Assembly (NCBI GenBank): GCA_002682825.1
Contig: NOKP01000009.1
Coordinates: 558,001 to 622,000, forward strand
DNA length: 64,000 nucleotides
Direction of reading: 5' to 3'
Origin: Neonectria sp. B-13
Lineage: Eukaryota > Ascomycota > Sordariomycetes > Hypocreales > Nectriaceae
Shown here piece after piece: positions 44,975-56,518 of this stretch. The stretch's first letter is position 1, and each line of letters starts with the position of its first letter. Position numbers and translations under genes: made by a program. The notes below the pieces were generated by a model, which saw only the letters and a program-made list of their open reading frames with translations, made no database searches and was not told where the DNA came from.

Positions 44975-45428
44975 CTAGTGCCAGCAGTTGCCCCGAGCAT
45001 CGTTTCGGTTTCCACCAAAGTTGACATCCCACGCCTCCTGGCACGTGTTCTCAAATGGCTGGCCATCAATGCCGCGCCCGATTCCCTTGTCAATGCACTG
45101 TGCGGGATGGTATTAGCATAACGAGAATTCCCCCGGCGGAAGAATACTCAACGTACAGAGTAGCCATCTAAAAACAGGGTTAGTCAAGAATCTCACAGTT
45201 GGATGCTTTGTATCTTACCGAACCAGGTATGGGGCTGAGTCGCACCCCAGAGAGCACAGGCGGCCCTGCTCAGCTCAACGTGATAGCGACCTCGAACATT
45301 GCAGCCACAGTTGTGGTGGATCCTGGCAGTCGCACTGAGGCATGTCAGGTGGCTGTCATCATCAACGAGCATTCTACTTACGTGCTGCCGAGAGCGAGGA
45401 GGGTGAGAGCGATGGCAGTGATCTGCAT
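44975..45428 (-). CDS. Small secreted six-cysteine protein, four exons including an 11 bp exon
   Basis: Exons 45382-45428, 45219-45334, 45157-45167 and 44975-45097 join in frame to 98 residues. Introns are 47, 51 and 59 bp with GTAAGT, GTAAGA and GTACGT donors and CAG/TAG/CAG acceptors. The signal peptide is MQITAIALTLLALGS. The mature part has six cysteines (HNCGC, RAACALWG, YSCIDKG, ENTCQEAW, GNCWH) and no other domain. Four independent splice junctions that all keep frame and a clean stop make chance unlikely. A minus-strand TATAAG lies about 130 bp upstream. Size, cysteine pairing and location next to transposon relics resemble fungal effectors, but I do not recognise the family. Secreted to the apoplast or medium by inference. 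Confidence 0.78.
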
Positions 45429-45554
45429 TGTTGCGGCTGAGGGTGATGATCTGAGGATCTTGTGAGTTAACGATCAGAGAAGTGCTTGGTTGCTGAGTGC
45501 TGAGTGCTTGAGTTCTTCTTGTTCAAGTTTGAGAATGTAGCGGACTTCACGTAT

Positions 45555-45560
45555 CTTATA
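45555..45560 (-). promoter_or_regulatory. TATA box of the six-cysteine gene
   Basis: TATAAG on the minus strand, 127 bp upstream of the ATG at 45428. Confidence 0.4.
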
Positions 45561-46615
45561 TGTACGGCCGTCTGCACATTGGGCGAATTGCTTAGGTGAA
45601 TCCCTTGCCTGATACTACAAGGACTGCTTGGTAATCCAGAACCGCTCAGAGACCGACCTGCGCTACGATGAAGCCATTTACCTCTCCCTTTCGAATCACT
45701 CGTTAATATTCCTGAAGTTTGTTTCGAACTCTAAGAAGATTGTCACCTCACGCTACGAGTACCCTGATAACTGCAGCGCTACCTATGACACCCGAATCAT
45801 CAGCAACGTGCCTCGGAAGTTCGGAACCAAGAGTTGGACTATACGGTGTAGTATTTGCTCGCTTCAGCGGTCAACCGCACCCAGCCACATCGGAACTCTG
45901 CAGACGACTTCAATACATCGTCAAGGGCACAGGTATTAGCTTTCTAGAAACAAGGGCACTTGGGATCCAGACTGAATGGAAGCCTCAAAATGTGGATAAT
46001 ATGGTCAAACGGTCAAAGTAGCCCCAATATTAAGGACCAGGATTGGCGCCCCAGCTCCCCGAAAATCAAACCTACCGGCAGTTCTGGGACGAAAGTGGCC
46101 CAACACGGGCACAGGTCTGCTTTAGGACATGGTGCCCGGATAATACGGCACTCGTCGTAGTTTGCGATGCCCTGTCGGCGGAGCGCACGTGGCCCAGCTG
46201 GCAGCGTCGCTAATAAGAAACCAGAGTTTAGACTTCACGTATAGCGGCATGAATGTGCAGGTTGACACGGATTAAGACCTCGTTTATCCTAACGATGTCA
46301 TAGTATAGCAGTTCATGGCCCACGAAAACTCAATATGTGCCTGGACAATTGCAAGCGCCAATGCCAACATGCACAATGGAACGTGGCTCGCCTGACATCA
46401 TTTCCCAGTCTTTGAAGTTGCAAATATGCCTCTCATTCCGAAACTGGTAATTTTCTGGAGGCATTAAAGTTCTGAGTGCAGTGACTCCAGGCTCCTAGAT
46501 GTGAATCAGCCGAGAGGTTGGCTCAATGGTGCTGTCGGATTTCCGAGCGAACCATTCATGCGCCGGTGTCGTGATCATTCATAAGTACAAGGAGAGACAG
46601 CAAGGTCTGAGCAAG
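45561..46615. other. Intergenic, no gene seen
   Basis: Two overlapping plus frames (45628-45939, 45719-46021) have no signal peptide or domain and are not called. Confidence 0.4.
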
Positions 46616-46623
46616 TATAAATT
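46616..46623 (+). promoter_or_regulatory. TATA box of the 11-cysteine secreted gene
   Basis: TATAAATT sits 118 bp before the ATG at 46734, with a CT- and CA-rich leader between. Confidence 0.5.
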
Positions 46624-46733
46624 AGGTGTGTCCCTCTTGAAAACGAAACCTTTTTATTCTGCAGCACATCAAAACATCTCTTTTGCCCTCTCAAACACCT
46701 CGTTAAGATACCGAATCAACCACCATCGCAACA

Positions 46734-47321
46734 ATGGTTTCTTCCGTCTTCCTTCTTGCCATGCTGGCTGGATCTGCTCTCTCGAGCGACCTGACGTTTA
46801 CTGCTGGCGGCAAGACCGGCTGTATTAACCTCTCGCATCTCCAGGCCCTGAGCCAGACCTACGAGGTTCTGAACATCAACAAGACCGAGGCCAACGACTT
46901 TGTCATGCCCCGTATCCCCGACGTCTACCTTGACTCGCCCTCTGACTGCATTCCCGAGTCGCTCTACGACAAGTTCTTCGAGCCCATTGTTGCCATCTCC
47001 AAGCAGGAAGACATGCTGGCCAACCTTGACGCGGTCCTCGCTCTGGATGTAGTTGCGACAACTTCCATCCCCTCCATCCACCAGCGCGCTCGAAACTGCC
47101 CCCAGATCAAGGATGCCGCCATCGCCAAGTCCCATTCTTTCAGCTGCAACAGCGCGGCGCACCCCAATGCTTGTCGCTCCTGCGCCAACTTCTCTTCCGT
47201 CAACTTTGTCGTGGCTTGTGTGGCCTGCGCCGCCAAGGCGAACCAGGAGTCCATATTTTGCTGCGCTGCGGCTGCAACGACCTTTGCCACCTACTATTCT
47301 CAAGTTTGTCTGTCGAAATGA
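46734..47321 (+). CDS. Secreted cysteine-rich protein, 195 residues
   Basis: This is a single exon. The ATG at 46734 follows an ACAATGG context and starts a signal peptide (MVSSVFLLAMLAGSALS). The mature protein has one cysteine near its start, one at SDCIPES and nine in the last third, for eleven in total. The last third includes RNCPQ, FSCNSA, NACRSCANF, VACVACAA, IFCCAAA and a final QVCLSK. The N-terminal half contains an NKT glycosylation site. The C-terminal cysteine pattern may form a compact disulfide fold; I do not recognise the family. It is an intact gene with good codon use and TATA box, and belongs to the group of secreted-protein genes at 45-58 kb. Confidence 0.78.
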   Translation: MVSSVFLLAMLAGSALSSDLTFTAGGKTGCINLSHLQALSQTYEVLNINKTEANDFVMPRIPDVYLDSPSDCIPESLYDKFFEPIVAISKQEDMLANLDAVLALDVVATTSIPSIHQRARNCPQIKDAAIAKSHSFSCNSAAHPNACRSCANFSSVNFVVACVACAAKANQESIFCCAAAATTFATYYSQVCLSK

Positions 47322-50300
47322 AGGGGGTAGTAAGGCGTTTTTCAGGGTGCGAACAATATTATCGGCCCACTGGAAGATTTGCGGAGAAATGGTGTGTTGC
47401 TTCGAATGTTGTTTTTAATATTCGAGGTACTCACTCGGTGCGGCTCTTACATTCTATAAATGTTTGGCGTCTAGCGTTAGACAGTCTATTATATGCTATA
47501 TGAATATACACTGGCATTTTCTGAGCAAAAGTTGGTATCGTTTCTGTGATGCTACTTTAAAGTGAACCAACGTCTCTCTCACGCACGCTATTTCTCTTTA
47601 ACCCTTGCCGACAACACAGAGACAAGGAACAATTTGCGTGCCTCGCAAATTAGCACTGTTAAATGTATAGGGTAAACGATATCGAGCTATTCCTTCAAAA
47701 GAGTACCTGTGCACGTAGGTAATACGCGTACAGCCAAGATACGCCATTGACCAACGGCTTAAACTACCAAGCCGTACCCAGATTCCCTCTTGCACCTCGT
47801 CTCTGCACTGGCTAGAGCTGCATTTCTTCACTCAGAAATGTATCAAACTGCGGGTACCATGACTTCCACGCGACGCTTTTGTTATCTGGTTTCCGATCTA
47901 ATTTCTATCTCCAAGAGCGAGGGTCCTAGAATCCTCACAGTGACCACACGACACATATTCGAATGGTAACCGATGCCTCAGCCCGAGAGCGCAAATTGAA
48001 GAATGAGGAGACGTGAGAGAGCAGGGTTACCCTTGGAGCTGGAATGTTGGAAGAGCGAGCTGGTACGGAATACTTCAAGCACGCTTATCTCCAGCAGTAT
48101 CTCCTGAAACTGTTCCCTGAGCCGGAGGCAAGGCAGATTGTCGTCTAAGCTGTGGAAGCCTTGGTAACGCATGAAAATGGCTCCACATACTGAGTGCTAA
48201 AGCTAACAAATATTTATGTCTTCCGCAAGGGCCGATCTTGCTGCATTAGGCGGGCAACCGTGGGACTCGTAGAATATTGAGCGTACAATAAGGACAGTAA
48301 GGCCTAATATGAGTATTCCTGGCTTGTAGCTCTGAAGTAGGGTTTTAATTTGTTGTTTTCAGTATTCCTCTATTCAATGAGTGCGCGCAACCGGAATCGG
48401 GCAGCTTGTTGGTTGTCTCGAGGAACGTCAACTTCCAAACACCTCGCATTCAACTTGCCCTTTGGGCTTGTGACGAGTCCAAAACGGCAGAGCCTCAAAA
48501 GTCGCAACACCATGTATGGTCCCTTGGAATGGAGACTAATCGAAGTGCATGGGCGTCATGTCGCCCATTTTTGCTTATTCCTTGCGGCCCCTTTCCAAAA
48601 GCAGCAAAAGGCCCGCGTTATTACACTGTCTAATGCACGCAGGATGCAGGTCGTCGAGCCAGTAGCCTGAAGTGTGCATCTTATGGCGCAGGTAGTACCT
48701 TTATCTGGCTGGGGTAACCATTGCGGTGCATCGAAGCCGCAATAGGCTACACCCATCTGCAAATCTCAAATGAGGTGCTGACAAGATGATGACAGAAACA
48801 ACTGGGGTTTCCCACGGAAGGAAACCGACCACTCAAAAGGTTGTTCGTCCTGGTTCAACGGGGCATGGGATTGCAGGGATATGCCTCCGACAGCCTGGCT
48901 TGTGAAGACGGTAAGGCAATCTTGGGATAATGTTAACTGACGATGCTGTTGAGGAGACTCATTCGAAGAGCAACATCTTCCATGGTCTTTCAAGCTGGGA
49001 ACGACCGTCAGGCTATTATTGTCTCTGATCTTTGACATAAACTACAGCCGAATTATGTCTCCTTCTCGCCATACTCTACCAGCATGTCGAGCACACATGC
49101 TAGGATGATGCACGTTGGTTGCGACCTTGAGGGCTTTGTTCCTCGGTAGCCAGTGTTTGACCACGAGTAATAACACGACCTTGCAGATCTTTTATGGTAG
49201 GATCTAGCCCAACACTCCGTGATCTAACTTACAGCAGGAAAAAGCCACTGGCGCGACTGCTTGCGGTGAGAAAGCGCACCAGTGCCGGCATTATTCCCGG
49301 TAGCCTTGTGATCAAAGAATATGTCCCATGGGGCATCTCGTGTCTGCGCCAGCCATGCTGAGCCTTGAGAAACGAACTAACCGGACTTCCACGAGCCTAA
49401 AGAGTCCAACGCTTGAATGTGGTTGGTCGAGATACGGGGTAGGTGGTGTCCACATGCGGGACGTTGAGTTGAGAAGCGCCTGTGCCTGGGCGACACGAAT
49501 AACAAACGCCCGGGCTTTGGGAATTGTGGATGGATGATCCTGACCGCAAGGTGGCGGGCGTGCCGACGTTAGTTTGACAAGCTCAAGTCTTTGGAAGGCA
49601 TTCTTTGCTCTGTCCGAGAGCCTCACGAGGAGATAATCATCGATGTAGTTGTTGAGACATCCAGGATCGATCCCCGCCTTGTCATGGTTGAAAATGCAAG
49701 GTGCAGGCATTCTGTCTCCCGACTGCAGCATGCTAGGCTGATGCGCCTCTTAATGTAATCCACCAATGATCATATTCAGGTTATCAACTCACTTCCGTAC
49801 CAGGCTGTCGCCTTTCCCTCGTTGTTTATGTGCTGACCCCTAGGTCCCGAGGAGATGGCACAAAACCAAGGTGCTTGGTGTGAAGCAGGTTTAGCATAGA
49901 CGTGGTTCAAAGCATGCATTTGACTACCTTACGAACGAACATTGACATTTTGAGCCGCGTCCGCTCGTGCTCGTGCTCGTCTTTGGCGGGCATTCCGATT
50001 TGGGCAACCTGCGCGACAGAGACGCTAGAGAAACTTCCACGCGTCTAGCGCCCAAGTTTCAGCCAGGGGTAGTCTGATTCTGCTAGCAATGAGACAAAGT
50101 TAGATTACAGAGCTAAGACAGATGTGAGCACGGGGAAGCGTACCTGAAATAGTTCGTGATAACCATCACGTGGCTGGTAACCTACAGGAACTGCTGCTAT
50201 ATCGGAGATATGCTATCGGAGATCTGCTATCTGCTATCCTCTAGCCATTGTCTTCATTGCGTCGAGTGCCCGCACCTGTCAGTTGAAGAGGCCAGAACTC

Positions 50301-50872
50301 ACTGCTCCAGTGCTTCAGGCTTTGGAGCCTTGGAAATGCCGTCATACCAGGCTGAGAGGCGCTGTCAGCTCGATGAGGAAACTCGCAAAGATTCGGCTTC
50401 GACGGCACAGCAAGGCAAACGTCAAAGTCGTCCGCCATTGTGCGGCTGAGTCCACAATCCACCATGAGCACAACCCCACAGTGGCACACTCCACCGGCCC
50501 GGACCCTTGGGATTGGCGCCTCACTGCCTTGTCAGCCTTGTCGGAAATTAGTCTTACGGAGCATGGATCGAAAACGGCCCCGGACGTTTCTCTCGCATCC
50601 GACCTGCTTCAGTTGGCGGGAACGATACACCGTTGGGAATGTGGTGCTAGAGAAGGGCATCCATCATGGCAAAAATAGGTTAGTGACAATGCTCATCCCG
50701 GAACCTGCATCTGAAACCGAGGCGCTCACAGATGCAGCCTGCTCTTAGCCAGAGTCGAGATCCGCTTCTGGCTTTTGCGGACCTTGACGTGCTGTGAAGT
50801 GTATGCCCATGCTTTCGAGGCAACTGGAAATCGTCCAGGGAGTGGAGCTACCACCTCTCTCTTTGCTGAACG
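47322..50872. other. Long gene-poor stretch
   Basis: No supported gene in over 3.5 kb. Frames at 47598-47831, 48350-48670, 49312-49731 and 50283-50678 lack domains and splice logic. A short direct repeat (ATCGGAGAT / CTGCTATC units) lies at about 50200-50240 and a CTCGTG triplet run at about 49968-49985. It may hold a diverged repeat that I cannot identify. Confidence 0.4.
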
Positions 50873-50879
50873 TATATAT
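50873..50879 (+). promoter_or_regulatory. TATA box of the cell-wall protein gene
   Basis: TATATAT, 105 bp upstream of the ATG at 50984, followed by a CT-rich leader (ttctgtctttcaagccc). Confidence 0.5.
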
Positions 50880-50983
50880 CCCTTGCTACTCTCTTCAGCT
50901 TGAAGGGCAGACCCATTCGTTGTACTCCCCCACACACTCATTCATTCGCTTTCTGTCTTTCAAGCCCTTTCACTCGTTTCAAT

Positions 50984-52966
50984 ATGCGTGCTCACTCTCT
51001 TCACGCCCTCTGGGCCGTTCTGGCTGCATCGGCTGTTGCCAGCCCAGGTATTGCCAGGTCTCCCGTCTCTACCGACTCGGATGTCTCACCCATAGTTCGT
51101 AGGGATCTGGTCAACACTGCCAGTTTCTCTTGGTCCAAGCAAAACGAAAACCTCTTCGACATGTAAGTCTCTTCTCCGTTCCTACAAAGCCTCGCTAATA
51201 CTCGGCGTTTCAAGTGAGCTGGATAACAGCGAGGGTGGCGAAAACAGCCTCAGCGTTGACTGCATCGACTGTCAGACTTCGGGAATTATCACATCCACCT
51301 TCCATGGTGAAGAGCTCCTTGACTTTCTCGACTCAGTCCTCAACATCTCCTTCGCCTCTACATCAGCATATATCGACCTGAGCATCGCTGCTGCTGCCAG
51401 CGGCAGCAATTCGATCAATCTTTGGCGCTCAGATGGCCTTCCCGATCTCGATGTAAGTCGAAACCTGCCGAGTCCGATACAATCTGCTTACAATGAGGAA
51501 AGGGCGTTGATTTCAACATTGGTCTCGTCTTCTACCTCGACCTTGTTTTCATGCTCAGCTCCAGCATCGATGTTCAGGGAGGCTTCGAGTTTACCATTCC
51601 TGATGGTTCATGGATTGCAGCCGACCTCAACGGAGAGATCGTTGACCAGAACTTGTATGTCCAAAGCCGTAGCTTCCTGGTTGCATACTAACAATTGTGA
51701 AGCGCCGGAGCCATGAGTAACAGCATCCCGTGGGAGATTACCTCGGGAGCCGCAACCCTGACTGTCGATCTCCGCCTACGATCTGAGCTGGGTGCCAGCT
51801 TCGAAGTGCTGGGAGTTGGTGCTGAAGCTCAGGTGGGCATCTACCTCAACCTCCTTGAGCTTGTCGCCGAGCTTCAGAGTACCGACACGTGCGCCCTCGA
51901 GGTGACCGAGTTCTGGGATATCAACGCCGGCGCGTATGCCAACTTCGACGTTATCGTTGATTCGACGTCCTTCGGTGCTATCCCTACCACGTCGGCAACA
52001 TTCTGGACTGGAAGCACATACACTCAGTGCCTGGACGCCATCGCCACCACGACTGCTGCCATCATCCCGACCGATGTCCCCGTCGTTGTGACTACGGCGG
52101 AGCCGATTCAAACCGCGACCGACATTCCCATCTTTGTTTCTTCATCCGAGGCTGCCCAAACTGCAACCGATATCCCCATCTTCTTCTCTTCATCCGAAGC
52201 CGTTCAAACTGCTACCGACATCCCCATTTTCGTGTCCTCGTCCGAGACTGTCGAAAGCCTCAGCACCAGCCTGTCGGCAAGCAACAACTACACCATGCAC
52301 AGGACTACCCTCAGCAAGCAGACTCGGACGGCGGTCCACATCAGCTCGACCATCACTGCTCCTGCCGTCATGCACACTTCCACCGTCTACGCTACTACCG
52401 TGTACACCGTCACCAGCTGTGCCGCCTCTGTTATCCACTGCCCGGCAACCTGGGCCAAGGAGATTGTCGTTACCCAGACCATCGATCTTTACACCACCGT
52501 CTGCCCTGTCACCGAGAAGCAGACCGTTCCTACGGCTACTACCACTGCTCACCCTCTCCGCACTGTTACAATCACCAATGGTGTCACTCTGTCCGCTTGC
52601 CCTACGCCGATTGTGGGTAAGTTCACCCCCCCTGCTGGCGTCGAGCCGCCTACGGAACACACCACGACTATCCACGTCCACCACACTGTTCCTGCCAAGA
52701 CTCAGACCACCACTGTTGCATTCAGTGACGAAGTCACCAGCGAGACGGCTACCAGTGTTGCATTCAGTGATGAAGTCGCCGGCGAGACGGTTACCAGTAT
52801 CGCCGTTGTTACTACCTTTGCCCCCTCTTCCGCCGACAACACGACGGCGTCAGCTACTGCGGTTACGACTGCTCCTCTCCAGGTTACGGCTGGTGCACCG
52901 GTGCAGAAGTCAGCAGCCACTTTGGTCGGTGCTGTCACAATTCTTGTCTGCCTGATGATGCTTTGA
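50984..52966 (+). CDS. GPI-anchor-type cell-wall glycoprotein with internal repeats
   Basis: Four exons (50984-51162, 51215-51452, 51503-51654, 51703-52966) give 610 residues. The signal peptide is MRAHSLHALWAVLAASAVAS. An N-terminal beta-rich domain follows (SLSVDCIDCQTSG, GVDFNIGLVFYLDLVF, then WEITSGAATLTVDLRLRSELG). It resembles the extracellular domain of a group of fungal surface proteins without known activity. A Ser/Thr/Val-rich stalk comes next: three copies of QTATDIPIFVSSSEA-like units, several TVTS/VVTQT blocks and two VAFSDEV units. The C-terminus is a hydrophobic tail (SAATLVGAVTILVCLMML) behind a small-residue site, fitting GPI anchoring. Role in wall structure, adhesion or masking is inferred from architecture. 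Confidence 0.82.
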
Positions 52967-53636
52967 GAGAGATAATTTAGTGCCGGTAAATGCGCAATTC
53001 AATTCTAGTTGTAAATCCGAATGATCTCATGTTGGGGGTGTCTCTTGCGGATGGGTTCATACGACAGTCTGCATCAAATGCCCGATAAACCATGGCAGTT
53101 CTGCAACAGGGATAGCAATATTGGTGGTGACCTTTCATTGAGAGTATCTAATAAAGACATATCTCATAACAGTGGCCTTGAAACTATAGTCACATGCTTA
53201 CTAGGTCATCTGTGATGTTTTGCGTAAAAGACACCGCTCTGCCCTGCTATGGATTGCACGTTCTTCAGATGTTCAATCTTGATTTTGTTTGTATTCTCAC
53301 TTTAGGCTCTAGCTGTTTATTATAAGAATTCTTTTCTCTATGTATTAGTCTCCCCGTGACGCGCCAAAAGAGACGTCAGAGAGGAAGCGGCGTTGAAGCC
53401 GCTAGTCAGCTGTTGGGTCGTAGCTATCAAGGCGCTAGTTCCCCCGATTTATTATATACCAGCTGCCTGTTCTTCTCAAGAAAGGGCTAGAGATTAATCT
53501 ATACATGATTATACCCCTACTTTTAGGTTCCCAGCGCTATAGCAGCGCTCCTATTGTGAAGGACCTTCGATCTTGCAGCTTCCCTCACTCTTCCCAGAAA
53601 CAGGCTCGTTAAAACATACTTAAATACCCCACTTTA
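52967..53636. other. Convergent intergenic, partly AT-rich
   Basis: 3' regions of the flanking convergent genes. The stretch from about 53270 to 53530 is AT-rich and may be a decayed repeat. Confidence 0.4.
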
Positions 53637-54709
53637 TTAAGACCTTGAGATCTCTTGGATAGCAGTGTTATAAAGGTGGTTAGTGCTAGCATTATCCCCG
53701 CAATGTATTACGCTGCTTTCCACCTCTATCCTCGTGGTGACTCTAATCTCGTCCTGCTCCTCAGCTGAATGTGGTGAAGCCTTTGAGGTTGTCGTGGTAC
53801 TCGATGTGCCGGGGTTCGGGTCTTCCATGTGGATTGTCTCCCCCCTGCCAGTAGAGCGTGTTTTCCTGTCGCTTCTTTGTGTCCGACTACCAGATAGCTC
53901 CACAAACGCAGCTGTGTTATGGTCTGTAGGATGTCTGGAAGTATTGCCCCGATGCTGGAGAAACTCGATGAGCTGGCCCAATACCGCGAATTCGAGCTTG
54001 AGTTTGATGGAATAGGTGACGGCCTTGACTCCCTGCTCCCAAAGGAATAAGCTCCTGTATTCGATGGCGAGAAGTGCAACGTCCATGGCGACGATGATGA
54101 CATTGATGCTAAAAAGCTGCCACATGAATCGTCGTTTGCTGCCGAAAGCCGTCTTAAGGAAATCCCACGTTTTGCAGATGTAGAGACCGGAGATGATGAA
54201 CTCCTGAAGACAGAAGCAGGTCATCTGGACCTTTTCCAGGACGGTGAAGGCGGCGTTGAAGCCACCTCGGTTCTGCGCGGGGCTGTAGCTCGAGCCGAAT
54301 AAAAGTACAGTGATTGAGGTATGCCAAATGACACCGTTCACGATGATCATCCAAAGTACAGCGCGGAGAATCTTTTCGTCGTTGATGACCAGGTGTAGTC
54401 GGGAGTAGAGAACCACGGATTGGCCTGAGACCAAAAGCACCCATCCGATGGAATCGATGATCATGCCGATCCAGTCATGGGTAAGGTTGAAATGAACAAG
54501 AAGCCAACCGATGCAGTAGGGAATGATGCCGAACGACGCAAGGAAGATGCTCCAAAAGTAGAGGCCCTTGCGCCGCTTAAAGGTAACAAAGATGAGAACG
54601 AGGAGTTCAAAGGCATTGTACAAGGCCAGCGCTGAACAGACCTAGGGCACATATGTCAGGAAGACGCCATTGCACGACTTCAAGAGTAGGGAATGCATAC
54701 AGTGACCAT
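53637..54709 (-). CDS. Multi-pass membrane protein (DUF7703-like)
   Basis: Exon 53637-54641 is open for 335 codons. A short first exon at 54701-54709 supplies Met-Val-Thr after a 59 bp intron (GTATGC/CTAG). A longer 5' exon around 54740-54780 is possible but does not join in frame by simple rules. About seven helices are visible, with landmarks VCSALALYNAFELLVLIFVTFKR (split here by length), RRKGLYFWSIFLASFGIIPY, GQSVVLYSRLHLV and FGSKRRFMW. The soluble tail is Ser/Thr-rich and acidic. This layout matches a fungal integral-membrane family of unknown function, and a receptor or sensor role is only a possibility. The tail faces the cell-wall protein gene. Confidence 0.7.
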
Positions 54710-56430
54710 GACGGAGTCAGTATTACTAGTGTCTCGTGTCCTCAAGGCAAAACTGCCCCGGGAGGTGCTCACCATGTCCATATTCTCGGCCGCTTTGACC
54801 TGATTATGATGGAGAAAGAAGCGACGTGTGGCGTAAGAAGACGATGAGACGGGGGAACTGGATTGTTTTTAGGGTGGGTCGGTCAAACGCAAAAGACGGC
54901 TTGACATCCCGTGTTGACTTAGAGGGTGGCTCATGACCAGTTACGTGAAGGAATACTCAGTGGGTCCACTTGGGCATCCGAGGCTCCTGTCTGGGGTCCG
55001 GGGAATGCGGAGGGTTAGAGGCGGGGCAATTGCACCCATCATTGTCTTGGAGCCGACTAGCTTCGCTGGAACTTGCCTTTGTGGTGTCGATTGGGTCATG
55101 CTGTGGCTTGGATGAATGGACCTTCCCCAGCTTGGTGTGTGGCCCCTTGTTCAAGCGAGACGAATCGGGGAGCGGAAGCTACATATGTGGCGGCAAACGA
55201 GCAGAGACCAACGAGTCGAGAGCAGGGTGCGTGACTCGTGCCTCTTATTCCGGCTGGTGGCCAGTCAGCTCAAAAGCAACCGAGTTATCAACCTACCCTA
55301 AGTCTTTCCCACTCGTCTAAAACCTCTCGACTGCAAGGAAGTATCGTTTGTTATCTGAATAATGTATCGCTTTGGAATTCCAGGTATATGGAATGTCTTA
55401 AAACATTTAAGAAAGTGTAGCAGGTATCAAAGAAATGAAATCCGCTTTCTAGACATGATCATGAATCCTGGGTTGCGTCAAGATCAGAAGACTTACGCAA
55501 GACACTCCCTTGTCCTCGATATGCACACATTATCAGCGATGATGTGGACTTGATTGAGGATGATGAACATGACGACTATGACGATGAAGAAGAAGATGGC
55601 AACGAAGAAGATGGTGATGAAGATGAGAGTGACTTCACTGAGGACTTGAAGGAGCTGCACATCGCTCCCACCACCACCACCTAGGGAAGAGCGAGCGGTA
55701 TTGACCACTCCTGAAGGCACTTACTGCTGTGGACGCGGGTAAACAACGTCCACTACGTACACTACGCCGTAGCCTTTGATTGGGGAATGTCCTGGGCATC
55801 GCATTGCATACACCTTTCAATTCGAGCCATGTGTGTTGTCATTATATGGTCTTGTATTTATTGTATGCGCGGGAGACGCTATGGCTCAAAATGACACGCA
55901 GCCAACGCCCTGCACGTTAAGCGAGGTTTGGCTCGAAAGAGACAGCAAGCCCGTGATTAAATGAGTAGGATGATGATGTTGGGGCGGTTGAGACAGGTTG
56001 TTCCGTAGGGCAGCCGACAGTTCGAGATGTGAACCAAAGGACCCCTGAACTAACCCAAACCACAACGCTGCGACAACGCCAGTATTAGCCGCAACGGCGA
56101 CAACCCCTGCTCAAACACACAAAGCCAAGACCTGTTGCTCGACCTGTATGATGTGCAGCTTCAGATTGCCGCCCTCGCCTACGGCTGTGCTTCAACATTT
56201 TTGACACGCGCGACGCCAACAGCAACGTCTGGACCGCCCAATCAAACGAGTATTTTCGGGGACAAACACTGGCATCCATGTGTCAGGCAGGCGCCTGGAT
56301 GGAGATGGTTCCCGTTCCTGGAAATCTCGGCCTTACCCGAGCTTCATGATCGGAAATGCGGCTCGCCAAGTTGTCTGGTGTCTGTCAGGGGGAACGCATC
56401 CAAAGACGGGATGAACAACCCCAGGGCTCG
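54710..56430. other. Intergenic, with a GA-rich low-complexity patch
   Basis: 55545-55640 is a purine-rich GATGAAGA-type low-complexity run. Short frames around 55776-55964 and 56135-56452 carry no domain. No gene is called. Confidence 0.4.
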
Positions 56431-56440
56431 TGTATATATA
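56431..56440 (+). promoter_or_regulatory. TATA box of the 440-residue secreted gene
   Basis: TGTATATATA, about 80 bp upstream of the ATG at 56519, followed by a CTTT-repeat leader. Confidence 0.5.
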
Positions 56441-56518
56441 ACAACGGGTTGAAGCCTTCACGATATCTCATCAATTCAATCACACAACATTTGCTTTCTT
56501 TCTTTCTTTCCCTTCAAC

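Noticed and set aside
45628..46021. Two overlapping plus frames of about 100 codons
   Set aside because: No signal peptide, domain or splice logic; probably chance frames in intergenic DNA.
46716..47303. Minus-strand 195-codon frame opposite the 11-cysteine gene
   Set aside because: It is an exact antisense shadow; the plus frame has the signal peptide and TATA box.
49312..49731. Minus-strand 139-codon frame
   Set aside because: No recognisable motifs, and it lies in a long empty stretch.
52027..52955. Long alternative frames (197 and 273 codons) inside the wall-protein gene
   Set aside because: They are His/Arg/Pro-rich frame-shifted readings of the Ser/Thr-rich stalk, typical shadows.
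55545..55680. Acidic-repeat peptide from a GATGAAGA run
   Set aside because: Low-complexity purine tract with stops in the relevant frames and no gene context.
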